Numbered from the stretch's first letter, positions 45,707 to 55,876 are shown. The stretch is 64,000 bases of DNA from Alphaproteobacteria bacterium (GCA_022599575.1 JAHZMA010000086.1:62001-126000), one strand, 5' to 3'. Translations and numbers: made by a program. Notes: a model not told the origin generated them from the letters alone.

Positions 45707-46205
45707 GTGCTTCACCTTTTAACAATTTCATCTTATCATCAGCCAGCCCCTCTTGCCCATTGATAAAATCGGCAAAACTCTTCGCCTGATGAAAATTGTG
45801 ATAGACTGAGGCAAAGCGCACATAGGCGACTTCATCAAATTGCCGTAACATTTCCATCGCCAGTAAGCCCAATTTTTTACTGCTGATATTATGGTCATCA
45901 TCAGCATCATCGCCATTTTCCAACATCCTTGTTAAATTACTGACTGCCAATTCCAATTTTTCTTCGCTAAATGGTCGCTTGCGTAACGCCAACCTTAATG
46001 ATGCCATTAATTTATTGCGGTCATAGGGCTGTTTGCGCCCATCATTTTTGATAATCATGATAGGATTGATTTGTATCCGTTCGAAAGTAAGAAACTTACT
46101 CTCACATTTTGGACAAAATCGCTTACGGCGAATCGCTGCCGCCATTTCCACAGGACGTGAATCGCGAACTTGCGTATTTTCATCAGCGCAAAACGGACAA
46201 CGCAT
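45696..46205 (-). CDS. nrdR: transcriptional repressor NrdR
   Basis: Zinc-ribbon and ATP-cone repressor of ribonucleotide reductase genes, sensing dATP. N-terminal zinc ligands MRCPFC and FCPKCESKF with the DNA-contact stretch VRDSRPVEMAAAIRRKR; the ATP cone spans about 47-140 (IKNDGRKQPYDRNKLMASL). 169 residues. Located between glyA and ribD, its common site in Alphaproteobacteria. No nrd genes lie in the window. Confidence 0.95.
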   Translation of the reverse strand: MRCPFCADENTQVRDSRPVEMAAAIRRKRFCPKCESKFLTFERIQINPIMIIKNDGRKQPYDRNKLMASLRLALRKRPFSEEKLELAVSNLTRMLENGDDADDDHNISSKKLGLLAMEMLRQFDEVAYVRFASVYHNFHQAKSFADFINGQEGLADDKMKLLKGEAHES

Positions 46206-46231
46206 GATGTGCCTCTATGTGATAAATCTGG

Positions 46232-47524
46232 TTAATACACATCTGGGTAAATCGGGCGTCTTTCGCATAATGCCAGAATATCTTGCTTCACTGCTTGTTC
46301 AATGGCACTGTCACCGCCTTTTTGTTGGCTTAAAGCATCAAGCACCTTCACGATGGATTCGCCAACCAGACGAAAATCATCACCATCAAGTCCACGTGAT
46401 GTTGCCGCTGGTGTGCCTAGCCTAATACCCGATGTTTCTAATGGTGGCAATGGGTCGTTCAGCACCGAATTTTTATTGCAGGTAATAGCGGCGCGCTCAA
46501 GTGCTTCTTCGCTTTGTTTACCGCTAATCCCTTTTTTACGTAAATCTACCAATAGCAGATGCGTATCAGTGCCACCTGACACCAAATCAAAGCCACCTTT
46601 TAGCATCTCTTGCGCTAATATTTGGGCGTTATCTAGCACCGCTTGACTATAAATTTTGAATTCGGGGCGCAATGCTTCGCCTAACCCAACCGCTTTACCT
46701 GCAATGGAATGCATTAAAGGACCGCCTTGCGAGCCCGGAAATACTGCCGAATTAATTTTCTTTGCCAAATCAGGGTTATTGGTGAGAATCATACCGCCAC
46801 GTGTGGCACGCAAAGTTTTATGCGTGGTGGTGGTGGCAATATCGGCATAATCAAGTGGGTTAGGATAAAGCCCTGCCGCAACCAAACCTGCAAAATGCGC
46901 CATATCAACCATAAATAACGCGCCCACCTCATCAGCAATCGCGCGAAATTTAGAAAAATCAATGATGCGTGAATAGGCGGAACCGCCCGCAATAATCAGT
47001 TTCGGCTTATGTTGTTTTGCCACCTGCATCGCTTGGTCGTAATCGATGGTTTGGGTATCTTTGGTGATGCCATAATGCACTGGCTTAAACCATTTTCCTG
47101 AAAGATTAACCGATGCCCCATGCGATAAATGCCCGCCTTCTTCTAACGACATTGCCATAAAGCAATCACCCGGTTGCATCACTGCCATAAAAGTTTCTTG
47201 ATTGGCTTGCGCGCCCGAATGGGGTTGCACATTGGCAAATTTACAATTAAATAGTTTTTTCGCGCGTTCCCGTGCAATATCTTCCACCGTATCCACATGT
47301 TCGCAACCGCCATAATAGCGCCTGCCGGGATAACCTTCGGCATATTTATTGGTAAGCACCGAACCCGTTGCTTGCAACACTGCACGGCTAACGATATTTT
47401 CCGATGCAATCAGCTCAATTCCATCGCGTTGGCGTTCATATTCATGCGTGATTGCCGCGAACACATCTTTATCAGTTTCTTGTAGGGGGGCAGTAAATAA
47501 ATCAGTAAAGCCGTAATTCGTCAT
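46232..47524 (-). CDS. glyA: serine hydroxymethyltransferase
   Basis: PLP enzyme interconverting serine and glycine with THF/methylene-THF. Seen: [48 protein letters not shown], and the PLP lysine in [16 protein letters not shown], then [11 protein letters not shown]. 430 residues. GAAAGAAAG precedes the ATG. It shares the one-carbon pool with folD, thyX and the GcvT-fused dehydrogenase found elsewhere in the window. Confidence 0.97.
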   Translation of the reverse strand: MTNYGFTDLFTAPLQETDKDVFAAITHEYERQRDGIELIASENIVSRAVLQATGSVLTNKYAEGYPGRRYYGGCEHVDTVEDIARERAKKLFNCKFANVQPHSGAQANQETFMAVMQPGDCFMAMSLEEGGHLSHGASVNLSGKWFKPVHYGITKDTQTIDYDQAMQVAKQHKPKLIIAGGSAYSRIIDFSKFRAIADEVGALFMVDMAHFAGLVAAGLYPNPLDYADIATTTTHKTLRATRGGMILTNNPDLAKKINSAVFPGSQGGPLMHSIAGKAVGLGEALRPEFKIYSQAVLDNAQILAQEMLKGGFDLVSGGTDTHLLLVDLRKKGISGKQSEEALERAAITCNKNSVLNDPLPPLETSGIRLGTPAATSRGLDGDDFRLVGESIVKVLDALSQQKGGDSAIEQAVKQDILALCERRPIYPDVY

Positions 47525-47539
47525 GATTTTTTCTTTCTT

Positions 47540-48013
47540 TCAAGCAGGTTGGTTAACAATGTTATTATCTGGGGTGATTTTATTAAGACGCCGTTCATGC
47601 CTGCCACCTTCAAACTCTGTTTGCAAGAAGGCATCTAGCATGTTGCAAGCATCAGTTTCAGTGATAAAACGCGCACCAAGCACGATGATATTGGCGTTAT
47701 TATGCAGGCGAGCAAGACGCGCCATTTCAGTATTATAGCACAAAGCGGCGCGACTATCAGGGTAGCGATTGGCAGTGATAACCATGCCCGTGCCACTGCC
47801 ACAAATCAAAATACCAGTATCAACATCGCCCTTTGTTATGGCTTCGCACAAAAGATGCGCATAATCAGGGTAATCAACCGATTGCTCGCTATCAGTGCCA
47901 AAATCAATTATCTTATCGCATAATTGATGTGTTTGCAGATGCAAGCATAAATGCTGTTTTAAGGCAAAGCCCGCATGGTCACATGCAATGGCGATATGTT
48001 TCTGTTTAGCCAT
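47540..48013 (-). CDS. rpiB: ribose-5-phosphate isomerase B
   Basis: RpiB/LacAB family isomerase of the pentose phosphate pathway. Seen: IAIACDHAGFALKQHL at the N-terminus, VDYPDYAHLLCEAI, and the active-site loop GILICGSGTGMVITANRYPDSRAALC with Cys in ICGSGTG. 157 residues. First of the glyA-nrdR-rib cluster side; 15 nt before glyA. Confidence 0.95.
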   Translation of the reverse strand: MAKQKHIAIACDHAGFALKQHLCLHLQTHQLCDKIIDFGTDSEQSVDYPDYAHLLCEAITKGDVDTGILICGSGTGMVITANRYPDSRAALCYNTEMARLARLHNNANIIVLGARFITETDACNMLDAFLQTEFEGGRHERRLNKITPDNNIVNQPA

Positions 48014-48016
48014 TTA

Positions 48017-48454
48017 TCAACTCGGATATTTTTGCAAACATTGCCCAATATTATCATATAGGTTTTGCAATTTTGCTTGCATTTCGGGGGTGAGGGTGAT
48101 GCCCATTTCTGTTTCATGCGCTATATCATCTGGCGTCATTAACTCATTTTGCTGATTGACCGTCATGGTGCCGAATTCCAGCGATTCATCACGCAGTTGA
48201 AATACTTTCACGCCCTTTTGCTTGAATAATTGCTGAACACCACGCACTGTATAGCCTTGCCGATGCAGTAAATCACGAATTTGTTCAATCACTCGCACAT
48301 CTTCGGGGCGATAATAACGCCTGCCTGATGGGCGTTTTAGCGGTTTGATTTGCAGGAATTTTTTTTCCCAAAATCGTAAAACATGTGGCTTAACGCCAAC
48401 CATATCCGCCACTTCTGAAATGGTGCGGTAAGCGGTTGCAGCTTTATTATTCAT
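48017..48454 (-). CDS. MerR family transcriptional regulator
   Basis: MerR-type winged [28 protein letters not shown], then [34 protein letters not shown] shows the wing and second helix. 145 residues; the C-terminal part has no Cys pair for metal binding, so it is a generic member of unknown effector. Its position directly after ihfA is the conserved alphaproteobacterial arrangement. ATG overlaps the ihfA stop by 8 nt. Confidence 0.9.
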   Translation of the reverse strand: MNNKAATAYRTISEVADMVGVKPHVLRFWEKKFLQIKPLKRPSGRRYYRPEDVRVIEQIRDLLHRQGYTVRGVQQLFKQKGVKVFQLRDESLEFGTMTVNQQNELMTPDDIAHETEMGITLTPEMQAKLQNLYDNIGQCLQKYPS

Positions 48455-48767
48455 TGTTAATCTTTTGTTTCAGCATGGCACTGGCACGAAATGAAAGCAC
48501 TCTTCTTGGCGTTATGGCAGCAAGCTCACCCGTGCGTGGATTACGCCCAACGCGTTCTTTTTTGTTTCGCACTAAAAAACTACCAAATGCTGAAATTTTG
48601 ACACTGTCATTTGCAATTAATGCCGCTGACATTTCTTCTAAAATTTGCTCTACCAATGTTTTACATTCACGGCGCGACAACCCTAGCTGATTGTAAAGCT
48701 CTTCTACTAAATCACCACGCGTGATGGTTTCGCTGGTTTCGGGTGTCATGGTTTCAAACTGGGGCAA
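48447..48767 (-). CDS. ihfA: integration host factor subunit alpha
   Basis: HU/IHF family DNA-bending protein. Typical sequence: [47 protein letters not shown] with the Pro of the intercalating arm in GRNPRTGE, and [16 protein letters not shown]. 106 residues. Translation appears to start at a TTG (48767) 4 nt after AGAGGT; an ATG 6 codons later is possible but lacks a Shine-Dalgarno. It pairs with ihfB, not in the window. Confidence 0.93.
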   Translation of the reverse strand: MPQFETMTPETSETITRGDLVEELYNQLGLSRRECKTLVEQILEEMSAALIANDSVKISAFGSFLVRNKKERVGRNPRTGELAAITPRRVLSFRASAMLKQKINNE

Positions 48768-48887
48768 AATAACCTCTGAAAAAATAGTTCTGATAGATCA
48801 TCAATATTTATACCATATAGAAAAAACATCATTAAAATCAAGCAAAATATTGCTTAATATTACCCATAGGCTTGCCTCAATATTTAT

Positions 48888-51800
48888 CTAGGCGGCTGTT
48901 GCCTCGCTTAGATTAACGCTCACCAACCTGCTCACGCCTTTTTCTGCCATTGTAACGCCATATAAATATTGGCAACGGCTCATGCCCATGCGGTGATGGG
49001 TTACCAGAATAAAGCGCGTCTGCATGGTAACATTTAGCTCTTCAATCAAATCGTAAAGACGGCGCACATTCTCGTCATCAAGCGGGGCGTCCACCTCGTC
49101 AAGCACACATAATGGCATGGGTTTGGTCATAAATATTGCCATCACCAAGGCCAGCGATGTCATTGCTTGCTCGCCACCTGAAAGCAGACTTAAATTATGC
49201 AATTTCTTGCCGGGCGGCGACGCTAAAATCTCTAGCCCCGCATGCAGTGGCTCCTCATCATTATCAAGCCTAATCATCGCTTTGCCACCACCGAATAATT
49301 TTAAGAAAATTTCTGAAAAATGCTTATTCACCTTATCAAACGCCAGCAATAATTCCTTGCGCGCTTCGCTATTAAGACGCGTGATGCCATTTCTCAACTC
49401 AATCACTGCCTTTTGTAAATCATCACTTTGCGCGGTAATATCATCTAACCTTGTGCGTAATTCTTCTTGTTCTATTTCAGCGCGCAGATTCACCGCCCCC
49501 AGCGCATCACGTTTTGCTTGTTGTTGCCGTAATTGTTCCGATAATCTATCGGCCGAAGGTAATTTATCATTAGGCGAGAATTCACCAATTTCTGGTAATT
49601 TATCAGCTGATGTACCAAATTCTTCGCTGATTTTTTGGGTGATGTCATCAAGCTGTTGCTGGTTGATTTTCTGCCCTTCATCGGAACGAATTTTCACCTC
49701 TTCCATTTTTCTTATTTGCATATCAAGCGCAGTGATTTTTTGCGTATATTCATGATTTTGCTGGTTAAAATTAGATAATTCCGTTTGAATATCGGTGATG
49801 GTTTTTTGGGTGTCAGCGATTAAATCCAATATTTTTTGACGGTTTTGCTGTTCCGATTCTGCATCAAAATTGGGCGTTTGCAATATCTGCTGCAATTCCT
49901 CGTTCAGCCTTGTTATCACTTCTTGTGCCGCTTGCTGATGCGCTTGCCATTCATCACGCCTTTGCTGTAAATCCTGCAATTGCTTTTGCTTGGATTTGAT
50001 GTTGTTTTTCAACTGTTCAATCACGCTATGTTTGGCGCGTAATGCCATATCGCGCTCTTCCCTTTCGCGTGCCAACATATTCACCTGATTGATAATATCA
50101 TCTTGCTGGGCAATGCGGGCAATTTGCGTTTCTAAATTGCCAATGCCCTTCTGCACTTGCGCCTGCTCGGTTTGAGTTTCGGTTATTTTTTCTTGTAGTT
50201 GCGTCCGTTTTTGCTGTAATTGCTGTTGCTGATTTTGCCGTTGCCGTTCATCATTTTCTGCCTTATTTAAGGTTTTTTGTGCCGTTTGCAACTGTTCCAC
50301 CGCTTGCCGATTATGTTTTTGCAAATCTTGCAAAGCTTGTTCAGTTTTCGCGACAATCTCTCGTGCCGCTTCTTGCTGAGTTTCCAACTGTTTTTTGGTA
50401 ACGAAAAGCGTTTCTTCTAACGCACCACGTTCCGCCACCAAAGAGGCCAACCGATTGCGCTCTTCAAGTTTGGTCGCCGACGGTGCAAGCGCACCTTGCG
50501 TGATTCTAAAGCCGTCCCAACGCCATACTGCCCCTTTTTGATTCACCAATCTTTGCCCTTGCGCCAATTTTTCGGTTAGCAATTCAACATTTTCATTATC
50601 AAAAATCACTCCGATTTGCGATAACCGCGCCGATAATGCTTCGGGTGCTTTCACAAATTCTGCCATGCTCCGCACCCCTTCAGGCAGTGGTGGCAATGGC
50701 ATATTAAGCTGTGGCTTTTGCCAATAGATAGGCGCGTCTGGCTCTATTGATGCTTCCAAATCATCGGCTAGCACTGCTGAAAGCGCGGTTTCAAAGCCTT
50801 CTGCCACCTCAACCCTATCTAAAATCATCGTAAATTCAGTATTTTGCCGTTGAAACACGCGTGATAATGTATCAATTTCAGCCGAAAGTTGCGTTTGTTT
50901 TTCTTGCATGGGGCGCAGTTTTTGTTGTATCTGCTGATTGATTTTTTCCATATTCGCCCGTGCGGTTGCAAATTCATTTTCGGCTTGCGGTAATTTTTCT
51001 TGCAATAAGCTATCGGTTTTTTGTTGCGCCTGTTGCAAAATATCGCGCGATTGTGCCACATCTTGATTATCAGTTTCGGGCATTTCTGTTTGCAAATTAT
51101 CAAGCTGCTGCTGCTGCTTTGCTCGCGTTTGCCCTAGCCTGTGATGCCTTGCCTGCATATCTTCTTTTTCTTTGCATAAAGCCTGATGCACCGCTTGCGC
51201 GTTGGCATGGTCTTGATTCAATTTATTCAGCCTTTGCTGTAATTGCCGATAATCATCTTGCATTTGCTGATATTCTTTGCTTAAACCATCAATTTCAACC
51301 TGCGGATTATCAGCTTGGTTTTGCAATTCAGCCATTTCGCTTTGAAGCTGTTGTTGCCGCGTTTCAGCATTTTTTAGCCGTGTTTGCGCGGTTTCTATCT
51401 CGGTATTGATGTTTTGTTTACGGGTTTGCATTTGCGTGCGCGCCTGTTTTCGTGCCTCGCTTTCCTTATCAAAATTTTCTAACTCAATTTCGAATCTTTT
51501 TTGCTTTGCCTGTATCTCGTAAAATTTTTCTTGGGTATGTTGCAATTTTTGACGATGCTCAGTTGCTCCTTCTGTGACAATATTTTTTTCAATTTCGGCT
51601 TTCACACTATCAGCTTGTGCCTTGATAAATTGTTGCTTTTGCCTATCAAGCGTGTTTAGGCATGATTGATATTGCAAATAGGAACGTTTGCTTTGCAGGT
51701 TTTGAATCTGTGTCGATATTGCTTTATATTGCCTCGCTTGTTCGGCTGCTAATTGCAATTCCTTATATTGTTCATTCAGCAAAATGATTGTATCACTGAT

Positions 51801-52379
51801 GCGGATAAGGTTTTCTTCAGTTTTATCAAGTTTTCGCTCGGCCGCTTCGCGCCTAACGCGTAACCCCCGAATGCCTGCCGCTTCTTCCAGCAATTTGCGC
51901 CGTTCAGAAGCGCGTTGATGGATAATCTCGCTCACCATGCCTTGCGATATTTGCGCCGAACCGCCCGCCCCTAACGATAAATCGGCAAATAGCAACTGCA
52001 CATCTGATGCGCGTACTTTCTGCCCATTGATGGAATAGAGCGACCCTTCGCCCCTATCAATACGGCGGGTAATTGTTAATTCGTCATGATGATTATATTG
52101 CGTTGGTGCTTCGAACGCTTGATTATCTAGCACCAAAGAGATTTCAGCAAATTGCCTTTTGGCACGGGTTTGCGTGCCATTGAAAATAACATCATTCATT
52201 TCTGATGAGCGCATTTTACGTGCCGAATTTTCGCCCATCACCCAACGAATAGCCTCAACAATGTTAGATTTTCCGCACCCGTTCGGCCCTACAATACCCG
52301 TAATGCCTTCGTAAAATTCTAAACGGCTTGTTTCAGCAAATGACTTAAAACCGTTAATTTCTAAACGTTTAAACTGCAC
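48888..52379 (-). CDS. smc: chromosome partition protein Smc
   Basis: SMC ATPase for chromosome compaction and segregation, working with ScpA and ScpB. N-terminal Walker A VGPNGCGKSNIVEAIRW; C-terminal signature NLSLLSGGEQAMTSLALV and Walker B PLCVLDEVDAPLDDENVRR. The hinge lies around residues 510-640 (ALSAVLADDLEASIEP start). The two coiled-coil arms are unusually glutamine-rich (runs such as QQQQLQQKRTQLQ). 1163 residues, normal. Three nt after the dsbA-like stop, the common alphaproteobacterial dsbA-smc pair. Confidence 0.96.
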   Translation of the reverse strand: MQFKRLEINGFKSFAETSRLEFYEGITGIVGPNGCGKSNIVEAIRWVMGENSARKMRSSEMNDVIFNGTQTRAKRQFAEISLVLDNQAFEAPTQYNHHDELTITRRIDRGEGSLYSINGQKVRASDVQLLFADLSLGAGGSAQISQGMVSEIIHQRASERRKLLEEAAGIRGLRVRREAAERKLDKTEENLIRISDTIILLNEQYKELQLAAEQARQYKAISTQIQNLQSKRSYLQYQSCLNTLDRQKQQFIKAQADSVKAEIEKNIVTEGATEHRQKLQHTQEKFYEIQAKQKRFEIELENFDKESEARKQARTQMQTRKQNINTEIETAQTRLKNAETRQQQLQSEMAELQNQADNPQVEIDGLSKEYQQMQDDYRQLQQRLNKLNQDHANAQAVHQALCKEKEDMQARHHRLGQTRAKQQQQLDNLQTEMPETDNQDVAQSRDILQQAQQKTDSLLQEKLPQAENEFATARANMEKINQQIQQKLRPMQEKQTQLSAEIDTLSRVFQRQNTEFTMILDRVEVAEGFETALSAVLADDLEASIEPDAPIYWQKPQLNMPLPPLPEGVRSMAEFVKAPEALSARLSQIGVIFDNENVELLTEKLAQGQRLVNQKGAVWRWDGFRITQGALAPSATKLEERNRLASLVAERGALEETLFVTKKQLETQQEAAREIVAKTEQALQDLQKHNRQAVEQLQTAQKTLNKAENDERQRQNQQQQLQQKRTQLQEKITETQTEQAQVQKGIGNLETQIARIAQQDDIINQVNMLAREREERDMALRAKHSVIEQLKNNIKSKQKQLQDLQQRRDEWQAHQQAAQEVITRLNEELQQILQTPNFDAESEQQNRQKILDLIADTQKTITDIQTELSNFNQQNHEYTQKITALDMQIRKMEEVKIRSDEGQKINQQQLDDITQKISEEFGTSADKLPEIGEFSPNDKLPSADRLSEQLRQQQAKRDALGAVNLRAEIEQEELRTRLDDITAQSDDLQKAVIELRNGITRLNSEARKELLLAFDKVNKHFSEIFLKLFGGGKAMIRLDNDEEPLHAGLEILASPPGKKLHNLSLLSGGEQAMTSLALVMAIFMTKPMPLCVLDEVDAPLDDENVRRLYDLIEELNVTMQTRFILVTHHRMGMSRCQYLYGVTMAEKGVSRLVSVNLSEATAA

Positions 52380-52382
52380 TTT

Positions 52383-53003
52383 TTATTGTGCTGCCTTAAT
52401 GGCTTTGGCAATGGCGCGATAATTACTATCAATTTTTTTGCCATCAATAAAAACCGAAGGCACACCCGTAACGCCATCTTTTTGTGCCTGTTTAAGGTCA
52501 TCAAATAATGTTGAAACCATTCTCTTATCCTGAAAACATTCATCAATTTGTTGCGAACTAACACCCGCCAACGCCCCATATTGTTTAAGTGGCATACGCA
52601 CATCATCAGCATTGAGCCAATTTGCCTGTTCTTTTAACATTTTATCGTAAAGTGCTAATTGCACATTTTCGGGCGCACAACGCTTAACAATAGTTGCCAC
52701 AGTGCCTGCATCATTATGTGGGAAATCACGAATATAAAGTTTGGCAATGCCAGTATCCAAAAATTCTTTTTTAATTTGCGGATAAACAGTGCGGTGAAAA
52801 TTAGCACAATGCGGACAAGATAAAGACGCATATTCTATAATGGTAATGGGTGCATCTGACTGACCGACAATAAGCTGATTATCCTCCACCTGCTGGGCAT
52901 AAGCATTGTTGTGTTGCATGTTCGCTAGCGTGATGACACAAAAAGCGATGGCAATCATCAGCATATATATAAAAAATTGGCGGGTAAAATAAGCAATAGA
53001 CAT
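52383..53003 (-). CDS. DsbA family periplasmic thiol-disulfide protein
   Basis: Thioredoxin-fold oxidoreductase. Signal peptide/anchor with hydrophobic core near residues 10-28 and a likely cleavage after NAYA. The redox motif is CPHC in SLSCPHCANFHRTVYP; a cis-Pro loop is seen as GVTGVPSVFIDGKKI. 206 residues, DsbA-like rather than DsbC. AGGAGAGG lies 9 nt before the ATG. It is divergent from the chemoreceptor gene and just upstream of smc. Confidence 0.92.
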   Translation of the reverse strand: MSIAYFTRQFFIYMLMIAIAFCVITLANMQHNNAYAQQVEDNQLIVGQSDAPITIIEYASLSCPHCANFHRTVYPQIKKEFLDTGIAKLYIRDFPHNDAGTVATIVKRCAPENVQLALYDKMLKEQANWLNADDVRMPLKQYGALAGVSSQQIDECFQDKRMVSTLFDDLKQAQKDGVTGVPSVFIDGKKIDSNYRAIAKAIKAAQ

Positions 53004-53150
53004 ATTGCATTTCCTCTCCTGAAATGTAAAAGCGTTTGAGATGGATAAATACTAGCTTGATTTTGTATGAATAACAAGTAGATTTTCTCAATATTATCAG
53101 ATATCACATAACAAAATTTTATAAAGCTGTTTCAAAAAACAATCAATATA

Positions 53151-54794
53151 ATGGTTGCAAAACAACCTAACCAAAGGCATAATAAAATAAATGTGATAAA
53201 TGAAAATAAAGTGGGAAAAAAATTAATGGCAGGTTGGCAAACATTCGCGGATAAAACAGCTGAGTTTTTTATACATCTGATACCTGAAATGTCAGATGAT
53301 CCACGTTATAAGCGTCCGCTCAGCATGTCTTATGCAATTACGCTAATTATGGGGTTATTCTCCATCAGTAATATTAGTGACCTACTATTTTACCCCTACC
53401 CCGAAACATTAGATGAAATCGTTAGGCTGATGCTTCTGGTGCAATCTGGCTTTTTATTCATTTCCATTATTATCATTTCCATGTTATGGCTACAAAAAAT
53501 ATTCTTGCCGCGTATTTTATTATTTTTTCTAGTGATTGGCACATGTTATACCATGTTGTTTTTATTTGCCAACCGCACCGATATTGATATTATCGTCATT
53601 ATGGTTGTCATGGCACTGCCTTATTTTATTACAGCCATGCATGAAAAAACATTTCAACGTTTGAGCTATTTACTTATTTTACCATCACTGAGCTATATGC
53701 TTTTTTATGCACATTACGAAGCGCCTGCCTTACAATTCACAGATGAATTTTATATGGAATTGCGGGCGGGAACAACATTCGCTGCCGTTATTATTGGATT
53801 GGTATTAGCCTTTGTGCAACGCAAAGCCGAAATGGAGCGCATGCACGCCTATTACAGTGACCAAAAAATACAGGAATTATTGCATCAAGAGCATCAAACA
53901 GAAATACAGGCGATTGAAGATGAGCATCAGAGTGATGAGGAAAAACGTTTGCAAAAATTACAACAGATTTTTGATGAGTTTGAGAGTAAAATCAGCAAGA
54001 CTTTTCATAACATAGAAACAGCAATTACAAAAGTTTCAGCGACTGGTGAAACATTATCACAAAATGCCCATGCCACCATCAATAATATCAATGTTATTTC
54101 AGATGCCACCACCCAGATGAATGAAAATACCGCTTTGGTAACGCAATCGGGCGATAATTTAGCAACGTCAATCAGCACTGTTTATGAACAAATGAAGCAA
54201 TCGCGCAGCATTGCCGAAAATGCCACAATTCAAACTGATGGCGCCAACGAAAAAATTCAAGGTTTAGCAGTTTCAGCCGACCGCATTGGCGAGGTGGTGC
54301 AACTGATTAATGATATTGCCAACCAGACCAATTTGCTGGCACTCAATGCCACCATTGAAGCGGCACGTGCGGGTGAAGCAGGCAAAGGCTTTGCTGTGGT
54401 GGCAGGCGAGGTCAAAAATCTTGCCAATCAAACCGCAAAAGCAACTGAAGAGATTTCCACGCAAATTGCCACGATTCAAAGCGAAACTGATGGTGCAGTA
54501 GATGCCATCACTCAAGTAACCGCAGTTGTGGATAACATCAATAAATTATCCAGTGAGATTTCAGAATCTATCGATTTGCAAAATATGGCGGTGCGTAAAA
54601 TTGTTGAAAGTGCCGAACAGGGCAAGGAAGGCACACAGCGAATCAATCAAGGGGTTGAGACAGTTGAAAAATCAGCCACAAGCACGAATAATGTCGCCGA
54701 TATGGTGCGCGCTGATACCGAAGATTTAAAGAAACTATCAAATGAATTAGGTGAAGAGATTCGGCTTTTCCATATGCAGGTGAAAGATGCCTAA
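53151..54794 (+). CDS. methyl-accepting chemotaxis protein with a six-TM N-terminal domain
   Basis: 547 residues. After about 60 cytoplasmic residues come six predicted TM helices (roughly 62-82, 92-114, 121-140, 145-163, 170-188, 208-226) with short loops, so there is no large periplasmic ligand domain. A coiled coil (230-270) leads to the receptor signalling domain; the tip motif is clear: INDIANQTNLLALNATIEAA and GKGFAVVAGEVKNLANQT. There is no obvious HAMP domain and no CheR/CheB docking pentapeptide at the C-terminus (ends QVKDA). The membrane domain is not one I recognise. Partner CheW is at 34 kb. Convergent with a periplasmic binding protein gene. Confidence 0.92.
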   Translation: MVAKQPNQRHNKINVINENKVGKKLMAGWQTFADKTAEFFIHLIPEMSDDPRYKRPLSMSYAITLIMGLFSISNISDLLFYPYPETLDEIVRLMLLVQSGFLFISIIIISMLWLQKIFLPRILLFFLVIGTCYTMLFLFANRTDIDIIVIMVVMALPYFITAMHEKTFQRLSYLLILPSLSYMLFYAHYEAPALQFTDEFYMELRAGTTFAAVIIGLVLAFVQRKAEMERMHAYYSDQKIQELLHQEHQTEIQAIEDEHQSDEEKRLQKLQQIFDEFESKISKTFHNIETAITKVSATGETLSQNAHATINNINVISDATTQMNENTALVTQSGDNLATSISTVYEQMKQSRSIAENATIQTDGANEKIQGLAVSADRIGEVVQLINDIANQTNLLALNATIEAARAGEAGKGFAVVAGEVKNLANQTAKATEEISTQIATIQSETDGAVDAITQVTAVVDNINKLSSEISESIDLQNMAVRKIVESAEQGKEGTQRINQGVETVEKSATSTNNVADMVRADTEDLKKLSNELGEEIRLFHMQVKDA

Positions 54795-54820
54795 GTGATA
54801 TCGCTTTGTGATGTCGCTTT
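54795..54820 (+). repeat. short tandem repeat between convergent genes
   Basis: GTGATATCGCTTT is followed directly by GTGATGTCGCTTT, 13-bp units differing at one base, beginning right after the chemoreceptor stop. No terminator hairpin is seen in this 41-bp gap. Confidence 0.6.
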
Positions 54821-54835
54821 GCTTTATTTAAAGAA

Positions 54836-55876
54836 TTATGGGGTAAGGCGTAATGGTTTGATACCAGGGTAAGTTGTGCGTTTACTGGTGCTAGAGGCAG
54901 GACGGCGTTTATCTTCTTTAATATTTAATGTAACAATATTCTGCCCTTGCTTGATTATTTGCGCGATATCTCTATCAATAACCATCGGACCCGATGCCAC
55001 TAAATGTTGAGGCTCTAGCTTAAAAGTCAATTGCAATGCCATCGCGCTTACTGCCCAATAACCTTGAAAAAAAGGCTGGTCATGCACAGCAAAATCAATC
55101 TGTTGTCGCAAAATATAGTCGCTTACTTGACTGCCCGCTTGCCCAACAAAACCAATGTTAAAATCACCTAGCCCAGCATCTTTTATCGCTTTTTGCACTT
55201 TTAACAAAGGGGTGATTAAAGATTGGTCAGTAATCACAACATAATGCGGCGCGCGCGCGACGCTTAAAAAACTTTGCACACCATTATAAATTGCATTATA
55301 TTGCGCGTCAGAATTCAGCTGATAAACTGATATGCCCATGCCATTGGCAAGCCCTTGACACCGTAATTTATCGTTACGGGTGGCGGTAAGATAGCTGATA
55401 CATAATGGTGCTTGATTGCTAAATTCACTTAAATATTCACCCGCTAGCTTTCCTTCATCGGATTGCATACTGCCCACCTTAAAAGCCGCCCCCTGATATG
55501 AATGATCTAAATTGCCGTTAATCACGCCAACTGGAATATTGTTTCTTATCGCTAAATCAATTAAATCTTGCGTGTAGCCCGATAAAGCTGTATCAACCAC
55601 AATAATTGCTTTGGGGCGTTTTGGCGCAACATTTCTATCAAACCAGTTTTTTGGATTACTGCCGCTGCTAAACAAAACATGATGCACATCAAGCTTGTAA
55701 TCATAAAGCGTAGCTGCATCTAATGCACCCGAATAGAGTGTGTTCCGAAAATCTTCATTGCTTTCTTGTTGAAAAATGATTGCCATACGGTCGGCGGCGA
55801 AACTAACAGAGGAAAATAACATAATCGCGATGAAAATAGTTATCTGCAGAAATGAGCGATAAAACGCACTCACCAT
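54836..55876 (-). CDS. type I periplasmic (sugar-binding-like) solute-binding protein, orphan
   Basis: 346 residues from ATG at 55876, overlapping the fabH stop by 7 nt. Signal peptide (FLQITIFIAIMLFSSVSFAAD, cleaved after SFA; hydrophobic core residues 9-24). The mature part has the two-lobed type I binding protein pattern of ribose/LuxP/TorT-like proteins: AIIFQQESNEDFRNTLYSGA, PKAIIVVDTALS, NIPVGVINGNLD, GSMQSDEGKLAGEYLSE, IGFVGQAGSQV, and QQIDFAVHDQPFFQGYWAVSAM. No permease or ATPase gene is adjacent. Ligand unknown. Operonic with fabH by overlap. A TorT-like sensory role is possible but not demonstrated. Confidence 0.8.
   Translation of the reverse strand: MVSAFYRSFLQITIFIAIMLFSSVSFAADRMAIIFQQESNEDFRNTLYSGALDAATLYDYKLDVHHVLFSSGSNPKNWFDRNVAPKRPKAIIVVDTALSGYTQDLIDLAIRNNIPVGVINGNLDHSYQGAAFKVGSMQSDEGKLAGEYLSEFSNQAPLCISYLTATRNDKLRCQGLANGMGISVYQLNSDAQYNAIYNGVQSFLSVARAPHYVVITDQSLITPLLKVQKAIKDAGLGDFNIGFVGQAGSQVSDYILRQQIDFAVHDQPFFQGYWAVSAMALQLTFKLEPQHLVASGPMVIDRDIAQIIKQGQNIVTLNIKEDKRRPASSTSKRTTYPGIKPLRLTP

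Noticed and set aside
50960-51409. 149-codon open frame on the plus strand inside smc
   Set aside because: Mirror of the Gln-rich coiled coil; no Shine-Dalgarno or family pattern.
53004-53150. Flagellar sigma-28 promoter before the chemoreceptor
   Set aside because: No TAAA-N15-GCCGATAA-like match was found; only AT-rich sequence.
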